Part shown: positions 1-7,191 of the stretch, in pieces
How positions within the stretch are numbered: position 1 is the first letter of the stretch
How the letters are laid out: every line of letters begins with the position of its first letter
Source of the DNA: Desmonostoc vinosum HA7617-LM4
Lineage (GTDB): Bacteria > Cyanobacteriota > Cyanobacteriia > Cyanobacteriales > Nostocaceae
Length of the DNA stretch: 64,000 bases
Direction of reading: 5' to 3'
Assembly: GCA_019359515.1 (NCBI GenBank)
Contig: JAHHHC010000022.1
Location: 40,726 to 104,725, forward strand
Translations under genes and position numbers: made by a program
The notes under the pieces: model-generated
Database searches by the model: none
What the model saw: only the letters and a program-made list of their open reading frames with translations
Told to the model about the DNA's origin: nothing

Positions 1-298
1 CGGTAGCGCGGTTGATGGTAACATATTCCCGAATGAGATTGTTATCACCAATTTTTACCCAGGTTGGTTCTCCCATAAATTTGAGATCCTGGGGTTCCAT
101 GCCAATCGCGGCACCTGTAAAAATCTGATTTCGCGATCCAATTTCACAAGGCCCCTCTAGCACTGCATGAGCGCCAATTATAGTTTCAGGGCCAACTTTT
201 ACATTCGCTCCAATCACAGCATAGGCACCGACTTCCACTGTAGGGTGGAGTTCTGAATTAGGATGAACTACAGCAGTGGGATGTATAAGCGTCTTCAA
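1..298 (-). CDS. lpxA: UDP-N-acetylglucosamine acyltransferase LpxA (5' part; runs off the left edge)
   Basis: About 99 N-terminal codons are visible. LpxA adds the first acyl chain to UDP-GlcNAc, the opening step of lipid A synthesis, in the cytoplasm. The reading starts L/M-KTLIHPTAVVHPNSEL and continues with hexapeptide repeats of a left-handed beta-helix, then GMEPQDLKF and REYVTINR, which are typical of LpxA. I chose a TTG start at 298-296: a GGAG lies about 8 nt upstream, and in frame there is a stop codon but no ATG before it. It follows fabZ on the same strand, as in other bacteria with an lpxC-fabZ-lpxA cluster. Family assignment is firm; the start codon is less so. Confidence 0.9.
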   Translation of the reverse strand, partial: MKTLIHPTAVVHPNSELHPTVEVGAYAVIGANVKVGPETIIGAHAVLEGPCEIGSRNQIFTGAAIGMEPQDLKFMGEPTWVKIGDNNLIREYVTINRAT

Positions 299-548
299 GG
301 GTAGAGTCTCCAGAACTGTCTTTAGAAGCCAGTGCCGTTATGCTTCGGTTGCCAAAGTTGAGGCGACTGGCGTTGCTGAGTGTTTAATATTTCGTTATTG
401 AAAGTGTCAGGCCAAGCAAGTCAAGTGTGAAGGAGTCGCAAATCAAGAAACTATAAGATACTAGTGTGGCTTGTTTTTTTACTGTTTGCCTCTCTGAGGT
501 TTCAGTTAGGACACTCCACGGCTGTGTCCACATCACCACAGTCAACTT

Positions 549-1061
549 TTAGGCAATTAGAGAGAACATTAATTCGCCTTCAGCAGCGAGTTGTCCGTCA
601 ACTTCGGCACGCGCTTGCATCTTACCGAAACGACGTTGTTTTACCCATAGCAGTTCCACGCTCATGATGAGCTGATCTCCCGGTACGACTTGACGACGGA
701 AACGGACTTTATCGATACCAGCAAAAACAAATAGTCCGCCTTCAACATCTGACATTTGTGTCAAGACTATGCCCCCAACTTGGGCCATTGCCTCTACAAT
801 TAATACTCCTGGCATCAGCGATCGCCCCGGAAAATGCCCTTGAAATTGAGGCTCATTAAAAGTAACATTTTTAACTCCAACAGCTCTTTTTCCCGGTATA
901 TATTCGGTAATTCGATCTACAAGTAAAAATGGGTAACGATGAGGTAGCAGTTTCTGAATTTCTTCAATTGCGTAAGTTATAGTAGTCTCCTGAACAGCCT
1001 GCTGTGTGGTAGATGCAGGTGTAGTAGTCTCAGTGGAATTGGCTTCTGTAACAATTGACAT
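549..1061 (-). CDS. fabZ: 3-hydroxyacyl-[acyl-carrier-protein] dehydratase FabZ
   Basis: FabZ removes water from (3R)-hydroxyacyl-ACP in type II fatty acid synthesis. The protein has 170 residues. [10 protein letters not shown] (41-50) and the catalytic segment [17 protein letters not shown] are present; the active-site His is H76 and the Glu is E90. The core is of normal length, but there are about 28 extra residues at the N-terminus, rich in Thr and Ser, of unknown role. It lies between lpxC and lpxA on the same strand, fitting co-supply of hydroxyacyl chains for fatty acids and lipid A. The next gene, lpxA, begins about 250 bp further on. Confidence 0.96.
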   Translation of the reverse strand: MSIVTEANSTETTTPASTTQQAVQETTITYAIEEIQKLLPHRYPFLLVDRITEYIPGKRAVGVKNVTFNEPQFQGHFPGRSLMPGVLIVEAMAQVGGIVLTQMSDVEGGLFVFAGIDKVRFRRQVVPGDQLIMSVELLWVKQRRFGKMQARAEVDGQLAAEGELMFSLIA

Positions 1062-1141
1062 TGGTGTTGTGGTTGATATTAAATCTCGAACTTGAGTGAT
1101 TTAGTGCTGAAACTCCCTATCGTTTTAGATTTTAGAGCTAT

Positions 1142-1975
1142 CTATAGTCCCAAATCTAAAATTTTCTTTGCCAGTTGAATGTGTAAATTATGGCTGGCTT
1201 TGTACGCTAGAAAATGAGCGCTGGGAAATTTGCCTAGTAAACTTAAATCTCCTACTAGATCCAAAATTTTATGACGTACTGGTTCATTTGCAAATCTTAA
1301 TGGTGGATTTAGCCAACCTTCAGAACCACAAACCAGCGCATTATCCAAACTGCCACCTTTGATTAATCCCGATTGCTGTAGATATTCGATTTGATGCAGC
1401 AAGCCAAAGGTACGAGCTGGGGCAATTTCCACAGCAAAGCTGGCAACCGTCGGCGACCAACTGTGCCATTGATTACCAATAGCAGGTACGTCAAAATCGA
1501 TACCGTAGCTAAAACGGGTTTCTGGTGTGGGGAGGGCACAAGCAAAGGCATCATCTTGATAAACCCATATTGGCTGTTGTATGGCTAAGGGAGCTTGGTT
1601 GTTTGAGACTGGTTGTGAAACCAAACCAACTTGAGCGATACTGTCTGCCCAAACTTTGGCCGAACCATCTAAAAGTGGCAATTCTGGGCCATCAATTTCA
1701 ATGCGGGCGTTATCTACACCCATACTTGCAAGGGCTGCCAACAAATGCTCTACCGTGCGAACACAGACCTCACCTTTACCCAACTGAGTTGAGAGAACAG
1801 TTTGATTAACCGCCGCAACCTGTGCTGGAATTATTGGTAAATCTGGTAAATCTACCCGCACAAAATAGCGCCCACTCCCAGATGAAACTGGGAGTATCCG
1901 CACATGGGTATTCACACCGCTATGGAGTCCCACTCCAGTTTGGTTGATTTCCGCCGCTAAAGTGTACTGTTGCAT
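1142..1975 (-). CDS. lpxC: UDP-3-O-acyl-N-acetylglucosamine deacetylase LpxC
   Basis: LpxC is the zinc deacetylase that makes the committed step of lipid A synthesis. The 277-residue protein has the usual length for cyanobacterial LpxC. The motif VEHLLAAL gives E76/H77; [10 protein letters not shown] gives the zinc ligands H235 and D239; and KASHNLH gives the catalytic H262. The ATG at 1975 opens a standard LpxC N-terminus ([15 protein letters not shown]). It is preceded by omp85 about 180 bp upstream and followed by fabZ about 80 bp downstream, all on the minus strand, forming an outer-membrane biogenesis cluster. Confidence 0.97.
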   Translation of the reverse strand: MQQYTLAAEINQTGVGLHSGVNTHVRILPVSSGSGRYFVRVDLPDLPIIPAQVAAVNQTVLSTQLGKGEVCVRTVEHLLAALASMGVDNARIEIDGPELPLLDGSAKVWADSIAQVGLVSQPVSNNQAPLAIQQPIWVYQDDAFACALPTPETRFSYGIDFDVPAIGNQWHSWSPTVASFAVEIAPARTFGLLHQIEYLQQSGLIKGGSLDNALVCGSEGWLNPPLRFANEPVRHKILDLVGDLSLLGKFPSAHFLAYKASHNLHIQLAKKILDLGL

Positions 1976-2156
1976 AGGCGAAAAATAAATATATTTCAGA
2001 GAGACATCTGCATAAAAATGTAACTAATTCCTTTACCGAAATAGTATTGAGGCAAATGTAAAAATTAGCAAGTCACTGAGGGTCAATGGTCAAGAGTTAA
2101 ATAATTCGTAATTCGTAATTAATCTGTTGACAAATGACCAATGACAAATGACTAAC

Positions 2157-4811
2157 TTAAAACCTTTCGCCAATCCCAAAATTGATTCGGCTATCACCAT
2201 CATCATTGATGCCGTAGTCAATGCGAATTGGCCCCAGTGGTGATTGTACGCGTACACCAAGACCATATCCGTAGCCACTGCCATCTTTATTTAGCAGTTC
2301 AGCTGCTCGTGTACTGGTTCCCAAATCAGTGCCGACATCAAAAAATACTGCGCCACTAACGACAGAGAAAACTGGGAAGCGATACTCAACAGATGCCTGC
2401 AAATATGTACGTCCAGCGCCTAAAGCTCCTTCTTCATAACCCCGGACTGAGTTGCTACCACCTAAAGTAAAGGCTTCGTAGGGAGGCAAGTCACCGAGAA
2501 CGGTTCCCCCTTGCAAATTAAATGCTAATGTTTGTGGGCCTTTGGTAAGACTAATAAAGTTGACGGGCACATATTGGCTGTAGCTACCCCGCAATCTGGT
2601 GAGGAAAATGTTACCTTGTCCTACTGGTACTGACTGATCTACCCCAAAGCGGAGATAAGAACCACTGGTAGGTTGTAGAGGGTTATTACGGAGGTCGCGT
2701 TGTACACCTAGTTGCAGTAGCACTAAATCATCTTGCCCATCTCCAGAAAAGCTCAAAGGAATTGGTTCACTGATGCGGTTTTCAGTATCTTTGTCAAACA
2801 CTGCTCCTTCTTTCCTCAAGTTACCATCAGCATCACGGGTGGAAACTCGTTGATACTGTAACCCGGCGGAAGCTGTCCATTCTGAGCGTTCGTAGGGATT
2901 GCGAGACAAGGGGCGGGTAAAGGTGACACCGCCACCTAGACGCAGAACACGGGGGCGATCGCCTTCTGTACCATCTGATTGAATGGTTCTAATATCGTTA
3001 TCGGGGCCATCAAAAATCAAAGAGATGGAACTGCGTCGGAAAATATTCGCTGTGTAGGAAGTCCGGTATGGATCTCCAGCAATCCAAGGATCTGTAAACC
3101 GCAAGTCAAACAGCAGTTCTCGCTCTCCTACCTGTACTTCTGCCCCTAATTTTTGGTTCCTACCGTTGAGGTTTTGCTGTTGATAGCTAACGGTACCAAA
3201 CAATCCACTGGCAGAACTAATACCAGCCCCAGCGGCAATTGAACCACTGCTGCGTTCAGCCACATTTACTACTACATCTACCTTACTGGGGTCATTACCA
3301 GGGTCAAGGGAGACGTTCACATCTTCAAACAATCCCAGCCCATACACCCGTTGTAGGTCTTTTTGTACTATATTGCGGTTGAATACTTGTCCTGGCTTCA
3401 ATTCCAGTTCCCGCTTGATGATATAATCCTGCGTCCGCCCTCTGATTGGTTGTCCTTTTTCATCTGTCTCTTGTCCTTCCTTGTTACGGAACCGGACGCG
3501 AACATTTTCTACAACCCCTTCTGCTACCTGTAGGGTGACAACTCCATTTTCTGAAACTTTCGGTGCCCCAATCACGTTGGCTAGCACATAACCCTGGTCT
3601 TGGTAGCGCTTGGTTAATTGCTTGATGCCTTCCTGCAAATCACGCAAGTTCAGGATTCTGCCATACTGTTCTTTGAAAACTTCGTCTACTGTATTGGCTG
3701 ATAGTACTGAGGGTACACCTGTTCCTGGGTTGGCTTGTATTTCTACCTTTGTCAAAGTGGGGTTGGGCTGCACAACAAAGCTAACTCTGACGCCTAATGG
3801 TGTATCTTCTGGCACTGCTTGTACATTGGAGAAGAAACCAGTGCTAAAGATAGCGTTAATATCTTCTTGTAGTTGAGAGCGGGTTGTGGTGCGTCCTGGT
3901 TGAGTACGAATAACTCTGTAAACTTGGCTTTCTAGTTCTGGTGAGATTTGCCCAGCTTGATCTCTAATAACAACTTCCGACACCAATACACGGGGTTCAG
4001 TGGCTTCGGGAGTGGGAGTTGGTTGTTGCTGATTTCCTGGAGTTGGGGAAGGTATTTGTTGATTATTTGCAGGTGGATTTCCTGGGTTTGTGGGCAATAC
4101 AGGTGTTGCTGGTGGGTTAGTATTTTGCCCTTCAGGAGTTGGGGAAGGTATTTGTTGATTATTTACAGGCGGATTTCCTGGGTTTGTGGGCAATACAGGT
4201 GTTGCTGGTGGGTTAGTATTTTGCCCTTCAGGAGTTGGGGAAGGTATTTGTTGATTATTTACAGGCGGATTTCCTGGGTTTGTGGGCAATACAGGTGTTG
4301 CTGGTGGGTTAGTATTTTGCCCTTCAGGAGTTGGGGAAGGTATTTGTTGATTATTTACAGGTGGATTTTCTGGGTTTGTGGGCAATACAGGTGTTGCTGG
4401 TGGGTTAGTATTTTGCCCTTCAGGAGTTGGGGAAGGTATTTGCTGTTGAGTTTGTACTGGTGCAACATCTGGAGTTGGAGATGGTTGTGGGGTTTGTGCC
4501 ATTGGTGTCGTAGAAGAGGTTGGCACTTTTACCTCTGATGTTGCTACCGACGCTGAGTTAACTGTTAAAGCTTCAACAGATGGGAACTGGATCTGTTCGG
4601 TTTCTAGAATTCCTGTTGAACTGGCAGGGTGATCTGGGATATCACTAAAATCACTCTCAAGAGTATCTTTTGCTGAGTGTTGATTTGTTTTTTGTGTAGA
4701 AACTTCAGTTGTCTGTTCTAAGCTATTAGGGGTTTGAGCATTTGCACTCAATGAGCCGCTTAAAGGGGCTGCAAGCGCTACTGCTGCCACCAATACTGGA
4801 GATAAACGCAT
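2157..4811 (-). CDS. Omp85/BamA family outer membrane assembly protein
   Basis: This is a beta-barrel assembly protein of the outer membrane. Starting at the ATG at 4811 the protein has 884 residues and a clear signal peptide ending LSANA-QTP; an upstream in-frame ATG at 4853 would place 14 residues before it and lacks a ribosome site. A long low-complexity Ser/Thr/Pro linker follows, with four 32-residue repeats (see repeat entry). Three POTRA-like segments come next (VSEVVIRDQAG..., TKVEIQANPG..., VENVRVRFRN...), then a 16-strand-type barrel with the LGGSNSVRGYEEGALG motif and a terminal Phe (FGIGERF), the usual assembly signal. The gene lies upstream of lpxC-fabZ-lpxA, as in Nostoc. Cyanobacterial Omp85 proteins serve protein insertion; a role for the Pro-rich linker in spanning peptidoglycan is only inference. 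Confidence 0.94.
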   Translation of the reverse strand: MRLSPVLVAAVALAAPLSGSLSANAQTPNSLEQTTEVSTQKTNQHSAKDTLESDFSDIPDHPASSTGILETEQIQFPSVEALTVNSASVATSEVKVPTSSTTPMAQTPQPSPTPDVAPVQTQQQIPSPTPEGQNTNPPATPVLPTNPENPPVNNQQIPSPTPEGQNTNPPATPVLPTNPGNPPVNNQQIPSPTPEGQNTNPPATPVLPTNPGNPPVNNQQIPSPTPEGQNTNPPATPVLPTNPGNPPANNQQIPSPTPGNQQQPTPTPEATEPRVLVSEVVIRDQAGQISPELESQVYRVIRTQPGRTTTRSQLQEDINAIFSTGFFSNVQAVPEDTPLGVRVSFVVQPNPTLTKVEIQANPGTGVPSVLSANTVDEVFKEQYGRILNLRDLQEGIKQLTKRYQDQGYVLANVIGAPKVSENGVVTLQVAEGVVENVRVRFRNKEGQETDEKGQPIRGRTQDYIIKRELELKPGQVFNRNIVQKDLQRVYGLGLFEDVNVSLDPGNDPSKVDVVVNVAERSSGSIAAGAGISSASGLFGTVSYQQQNLNGRNQKLGAEVQVGERELLFDLRFTDPWIAGDPYRTSYTANIFRRSSISLIFDGPDNDIRTIQSDGTEGDRPRVLRLGGGVTFTRPLSRNPYERSEWTASAGLQYQRVSTRDADGNLRKEGAVFDKDTENRISEPIPLSFSGDGQDDLVLLQLGVQRDLRNNPLQPTSGSYLRFGVDQSVPVGQGNIFLTRLRGSYSQYVPVNFISLTKGPQTLAFNLQGGTVLGDLPPYEAFTLGGSNSVRGYEEGALGAGRTYLQASVEYRFPVFSVVSGAVFFDVGTDLGTSTRAAELLNKDGSGYGYGLGVRVQSPLGPIRIDYGINDDGDSRINFGIGERF
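4053..4436 (-). repeat. Four 96-bp tandem repeats inside the omp85 gene
   Basis: Exact spacing of 96 bp separates the copies starting at 4053, 4149, 4245 and 4341. Each codes for 32 residues containing QIPSPTPEGQNTNPPATP and NPGNPPVNN. The copies are nearly identical at the DNA level, so the array is recent or kept uniform by recombination. It lengthens the proline-rich linker between the signal peptide and the first POTRA domain. A partial fifth copy (IPSPTPGNQQQ) and a degenerate copy flank it. Confidence 0.95.
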
Positions 4812-4853
4812 TGTATTTACATTCCTCTTCACAACCACACACAAATTAGTCAT

Positions 4854-5051
4854 TAGTCGTTAATCATTAATCATTAGTCATCCCTTCTCCTGTCGGAGAC
4901 GTCGCACGTAGCTTGCTACCGCGTAGGGGTACGACTACTTCGACTTCGCTCAGGGCAAGTAGTCATTTAGTTATGAACAAAAGACTACTGACAACTGACA
5001 AGCAATAAATAGCAATTCACACGAGTTTAATGTATTTTTGCCCACTTACAC
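4854..5051. repeat. Intergenic Nostoc-type repeats between omp85 and purC
   Basis: The stretch holds TTAATCATTAATCATTAGTC runs and, at about 4881-4932, a copy of a dispersed element containing CTCCTGTC, GTAGCTTGCTACCGCGTA and GGGGTACG. Other copies lie near 9970-10018 and 63031-63084. No gene is seen. Confidence 0.7.
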
Positions 5052-5789
5052 TTAACTGTTACTTTCTACTGCTTTTAGCACTCTTTGTAATACCTCCTGG
5101 TAGGCATTTTCTACATTTCCTAAGTCGCGGCGGAAGCGGTCTTTATCCATGACGCGGCGATCAGAGTCTCCTTCTGCTGTATCCCACAAACGACACGTGT
5201 CGGGGCTAATTTCATCTGCCAAAAGCAACTGCTGTTGTGAGTCCAAACCAAACTCTAGTTTGAAGTCTACTAGGGTAATGCTGCAACGCTGCCAAAAGCC
5301 TTGAAGAAACTCGTTGATTTGCAATGCTAGATGGGTAATTGCGTCTACTTGTTCCACAGTGGCTAGTTCTAGTAAATACAGGCGATCGCGTGTTAGCAAA
5401 GGATCTCCTAATTGATCATTTTTGTAATAAAACTCTACCAAAGGTTGTTTCAAAACGTTACCCAGCGGTAATCCTGTCTGCTGGCACAAACTTCCAGCGG
5501 CAATATTTCTCACTACTACTTCTAACGGCAAAATCTTGACAGCTTTTACCCGCATTTGATTTGGGGCTGGGCTGTCAATAAAGTGAGTTTTAATGCCATG
5601 GGTCTCCAACTGTTGAAATAGCTGGGTGGAAATGCTACAGTTAATCTCTCCTTTTCCTTGGATAGTGCCGCGTTTTTGGGCATTAAATGCGGTGGCATCA
5701 TCTTTGAAATCAGCCAACAGTACTTGCGGATCATCCGTCGTATAGAGAATTTTTGCTTTGCCTTCGTATAACTTGGAATTAACTAACAT
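5052..5789 (-). CDS. purC: Phosphoribosylaminoimidazole-succinocarboxamide synthase PurC
   Basis: PurC joins aspartate to CAIR with ATP in de novo purine synthesis. The protein opens with KLYEGKAKILYTTDDPQVLLADFKD, the SAICAR synthetase nucleotide-binding start, and carries EVVVRNIAAGSLC, and DFKLEFG and LADEISPDTCRLWD further on. From the ATG at 5789 it has 245 residues, a normal length; a TTG at 5813 would add eight residues. It stands between omp85 and a long non-coding gap, on the same strand as omp85. Confidence 0.96.
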   Translation of the reverse strand: MLVNSKLYEGKAKILYTTDDPQVLLADFKDDATAFNAQKRGTIQGKGEINCSISTQLFQQLETHGIKTHFIDSPAPNQMRVKAVKILPLEVVVRNIAAGSLCQQTGLPLGNVLKQPLVEFYYKNDQLGDPLLTRDRLYLLELATVEQVDAITHLALQINEFLQGFWQRCSITLVDFKLEFGLDSQQQLLLADEISPDTCRLWDTAEGDSDRRVMDKDRFRRDLGNVENAYQEVLQRVLKAVESNS

Positions 5790-5888
5790 GGTGGCAGATA
5801 AAGTTTTAGGCAATGGGCAGCTTGTGTCCCTTCGGGCTTAACCATTTTATCTTTAGTTCTCAATCATTGGCCACCAATGAAGATAGTA

Positions 5889-6053
5889 GACTTCTTGCAA
5901 AAATACTTGAACCGTCAGAGACTCAAGTCTCTGCCTAATAGCAAAAGTCCGTTGAAACGGACTAAAAATACTGTTATTAGTCGGTTGAAACCGACTTGAG
6001 TTATCAGCCAGAAAATTTATTTTCTGGCGAGTATCCGACTTATGCAAGAGGTC
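5889..6053. mobile_element. MITE-like element with four hairpins, copy A
   Basis: The 165-bp element is flanked by TA on both sides (5887-5888 and 6054-6055). Its ends are inverted repeats containing TCTTGCA (left GACTTCTTGCA, right TGCAAGAGGTC). Inside are four hairpins in a row: GAGACTCAAGTCTC, AGTCCGTTGAAACGGACT, AGTCGGTTGAAACCGACT, and GCCAGAAAA paired with TTTTCTGGC. The copy at 27744-27917 has the same layout in the opposite orientation with different but still paired stems. No coding capacity is evident. Mobility is inferred from the ends and TA flanks, as in Tc1/IS630-type elements. Confidence 0.7.
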
Positions 6054-6886
6054 TAGTGAAAGAGAACAGGGAACAGGAGAAACTCAGCTACCCACTTTGA
6101 AAGTGGGGTTTCAACCTAGGCTGTTGACTTTGTTGGTTTTTAGGCGATTTTGCGGAAAATTATTCGTGTTCTTTTTTGTTTGTGGAAAAACGGCTGTTCC
6201 AGCCGTTTTTCCACAAAAATAGTCAACACACTTTCTGCATGAACCCTTATGGGCAAAAGAGTACAAAGTTTACAGCCTAGTTTCAACCTATACTCACAGT
6301 ACAAGAATTTTTTTGCGCCAGTTGTGGGCAAGGTTTTAAAGCTTGACTGTTTTCGATCAAGTAAAAAGCACCTTGAGAAGCTGGCGGCTTTGGTCTCTAC
6401 TGATATTTGATTGCTGGCTCTTAGCAAAGAAAATTACAACTGACATCTAACTACTGATAGTAGACAATCGCTTCTGTCATATGATATGACTTGTCCATTC
6501 AGTGCATTTTTTTACTTAATATCAAAATAATTTGATTACATAAAATGTATATACGAACATCTTGTTATTGGCAATTTCATTCGAGGCACATAACAAACTA
6601 AAATTCATAAATTAAGATCAAATAAATTCGCAAGTGGGAGAACAATCAACTATCCTATTTTAATCGCTTTGGTAAAGTCTTTCTTTGTGAAAGCTAAGTG
6701 AAAGAGTTTCTAGCTCTCTGCTCTAAAATCAAGGTGAAAATTAACTGATTACCGCTCAATCTGCGTAAATAAAAATTCAATAACTTTGATTTCTGCGAAT
6801 TTGCGACAGTAGAGATAAGGTAGCTAGTAGTTCAGCTTTAGATATTAAGACAAAAGAGGAGCCAAAATCAATGGAGAAAAATAATA
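6054..6886. other. Long intergenic region without a convincing gene
   Basis: The stretch between the hairpin element and the next gene is A+T-rich. It holds a CCCACTTTGAAAGTGGG hairpin near 6091-6107, the perfect 18-bp palindrome at 6179-6217, and two related blocks with CCTAGGCTGTTGACT and ACAGCCTAGTTTCAACCTA. A 95-codon minus-strand reading (6140-6427) is open but crosses the palindrome and looks non-coding. Otherwise nothing is seen. Confidence 0.6.
6179..6217. repeat. Perfect 18-bp inverted repeat with 3-nt loop
   Basis: The arms TTTGTGGAAAAACGGCTG and CAGCCGTTTTTCCACAAA are exact reverse complements around TTC. The loop is too short and the structure too perfect for chance. It has A/T runs in the stem rather than a free T tract after it, so it could be a terminator read in either direction or the core of a repeat element. 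No adjacent gene ends here. Confidence 0.75.
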
Positions 6887-7147
6887 ATGAACAAAGACGA
6901 ATTTCTCTATCCTCGTGGTCGCTACTATGGTCATGTTAAGCCAGAAAATTTAGTTTTTAATGCAAATCTACAGGAGTTTGCTCAAAAAGTCAGCTATATC
7001 TGCAATTTGGAAACAGGCGGAAAATTACCGCCAGGTGAAGCTTATGAGCAAATAAAATCTCTGTGGAAACAATTAAAACGAACTAAAAAACAATTGAAAA
7101 TTGGTGAAGATCCTTTTCAAGATCCAGGCGAAGAAACAGAAAGCTAA
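6887..7147 (+). CDS. Small conserved cyanobacterial protein (DUF7219-like)
   Basis: The 86-residue protein begins MNKDEFLYPRGRYYG and contains NLVFNANLQEFAQKVSYICNL and LPPGEAYEQIKSLWKQLKR, a pattern I recall from a small cyanobacterial family (DUF7219). It is probably cytosolic, helical and charged at its C-terminus. A GGAG precedes the ATG by about 10 nt. A second ATG at 6871 in another frame, with its own GAGGAG, opens a 22-codon overlapping reading (see findings). Function is unknown. It lies in the opposite direction to, and 44 bp from the end of, cyaB1. Confidence 0.75.
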   Translation: MNKDEFLYPRGRYYGHVKPENLVFNANLQEFAQKVSYICNLETGGKLPPGEAYEQIKSLWKQLKRTKKQLKIGEDPFQDPGEETES

Positions 7148-7191
7148 AAAATTAGCCAAAAATCAAAATTATGACTGCTGACAAGTTTTAA

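Noticed and set aside
3948..4538. Plus-strand frame of 196 codons with WGRYLLIIYRRISWVCGQY repeats
   Set aside because: It is antisense to the 96-bp repeats of the omp85 gene; the repeat is simply open in both directions.
5853..6047. Minus-strand open frame of 64 codons
   Set aside because: It runs through the four-hairpin element; the translation only reflects the inverted repeats.
6140..6427. Minus-strand open frame of 95 codons
   Set aside because: It crosses the perfect palindrome at 6179-6217, has no ribosome site and resembles no family.
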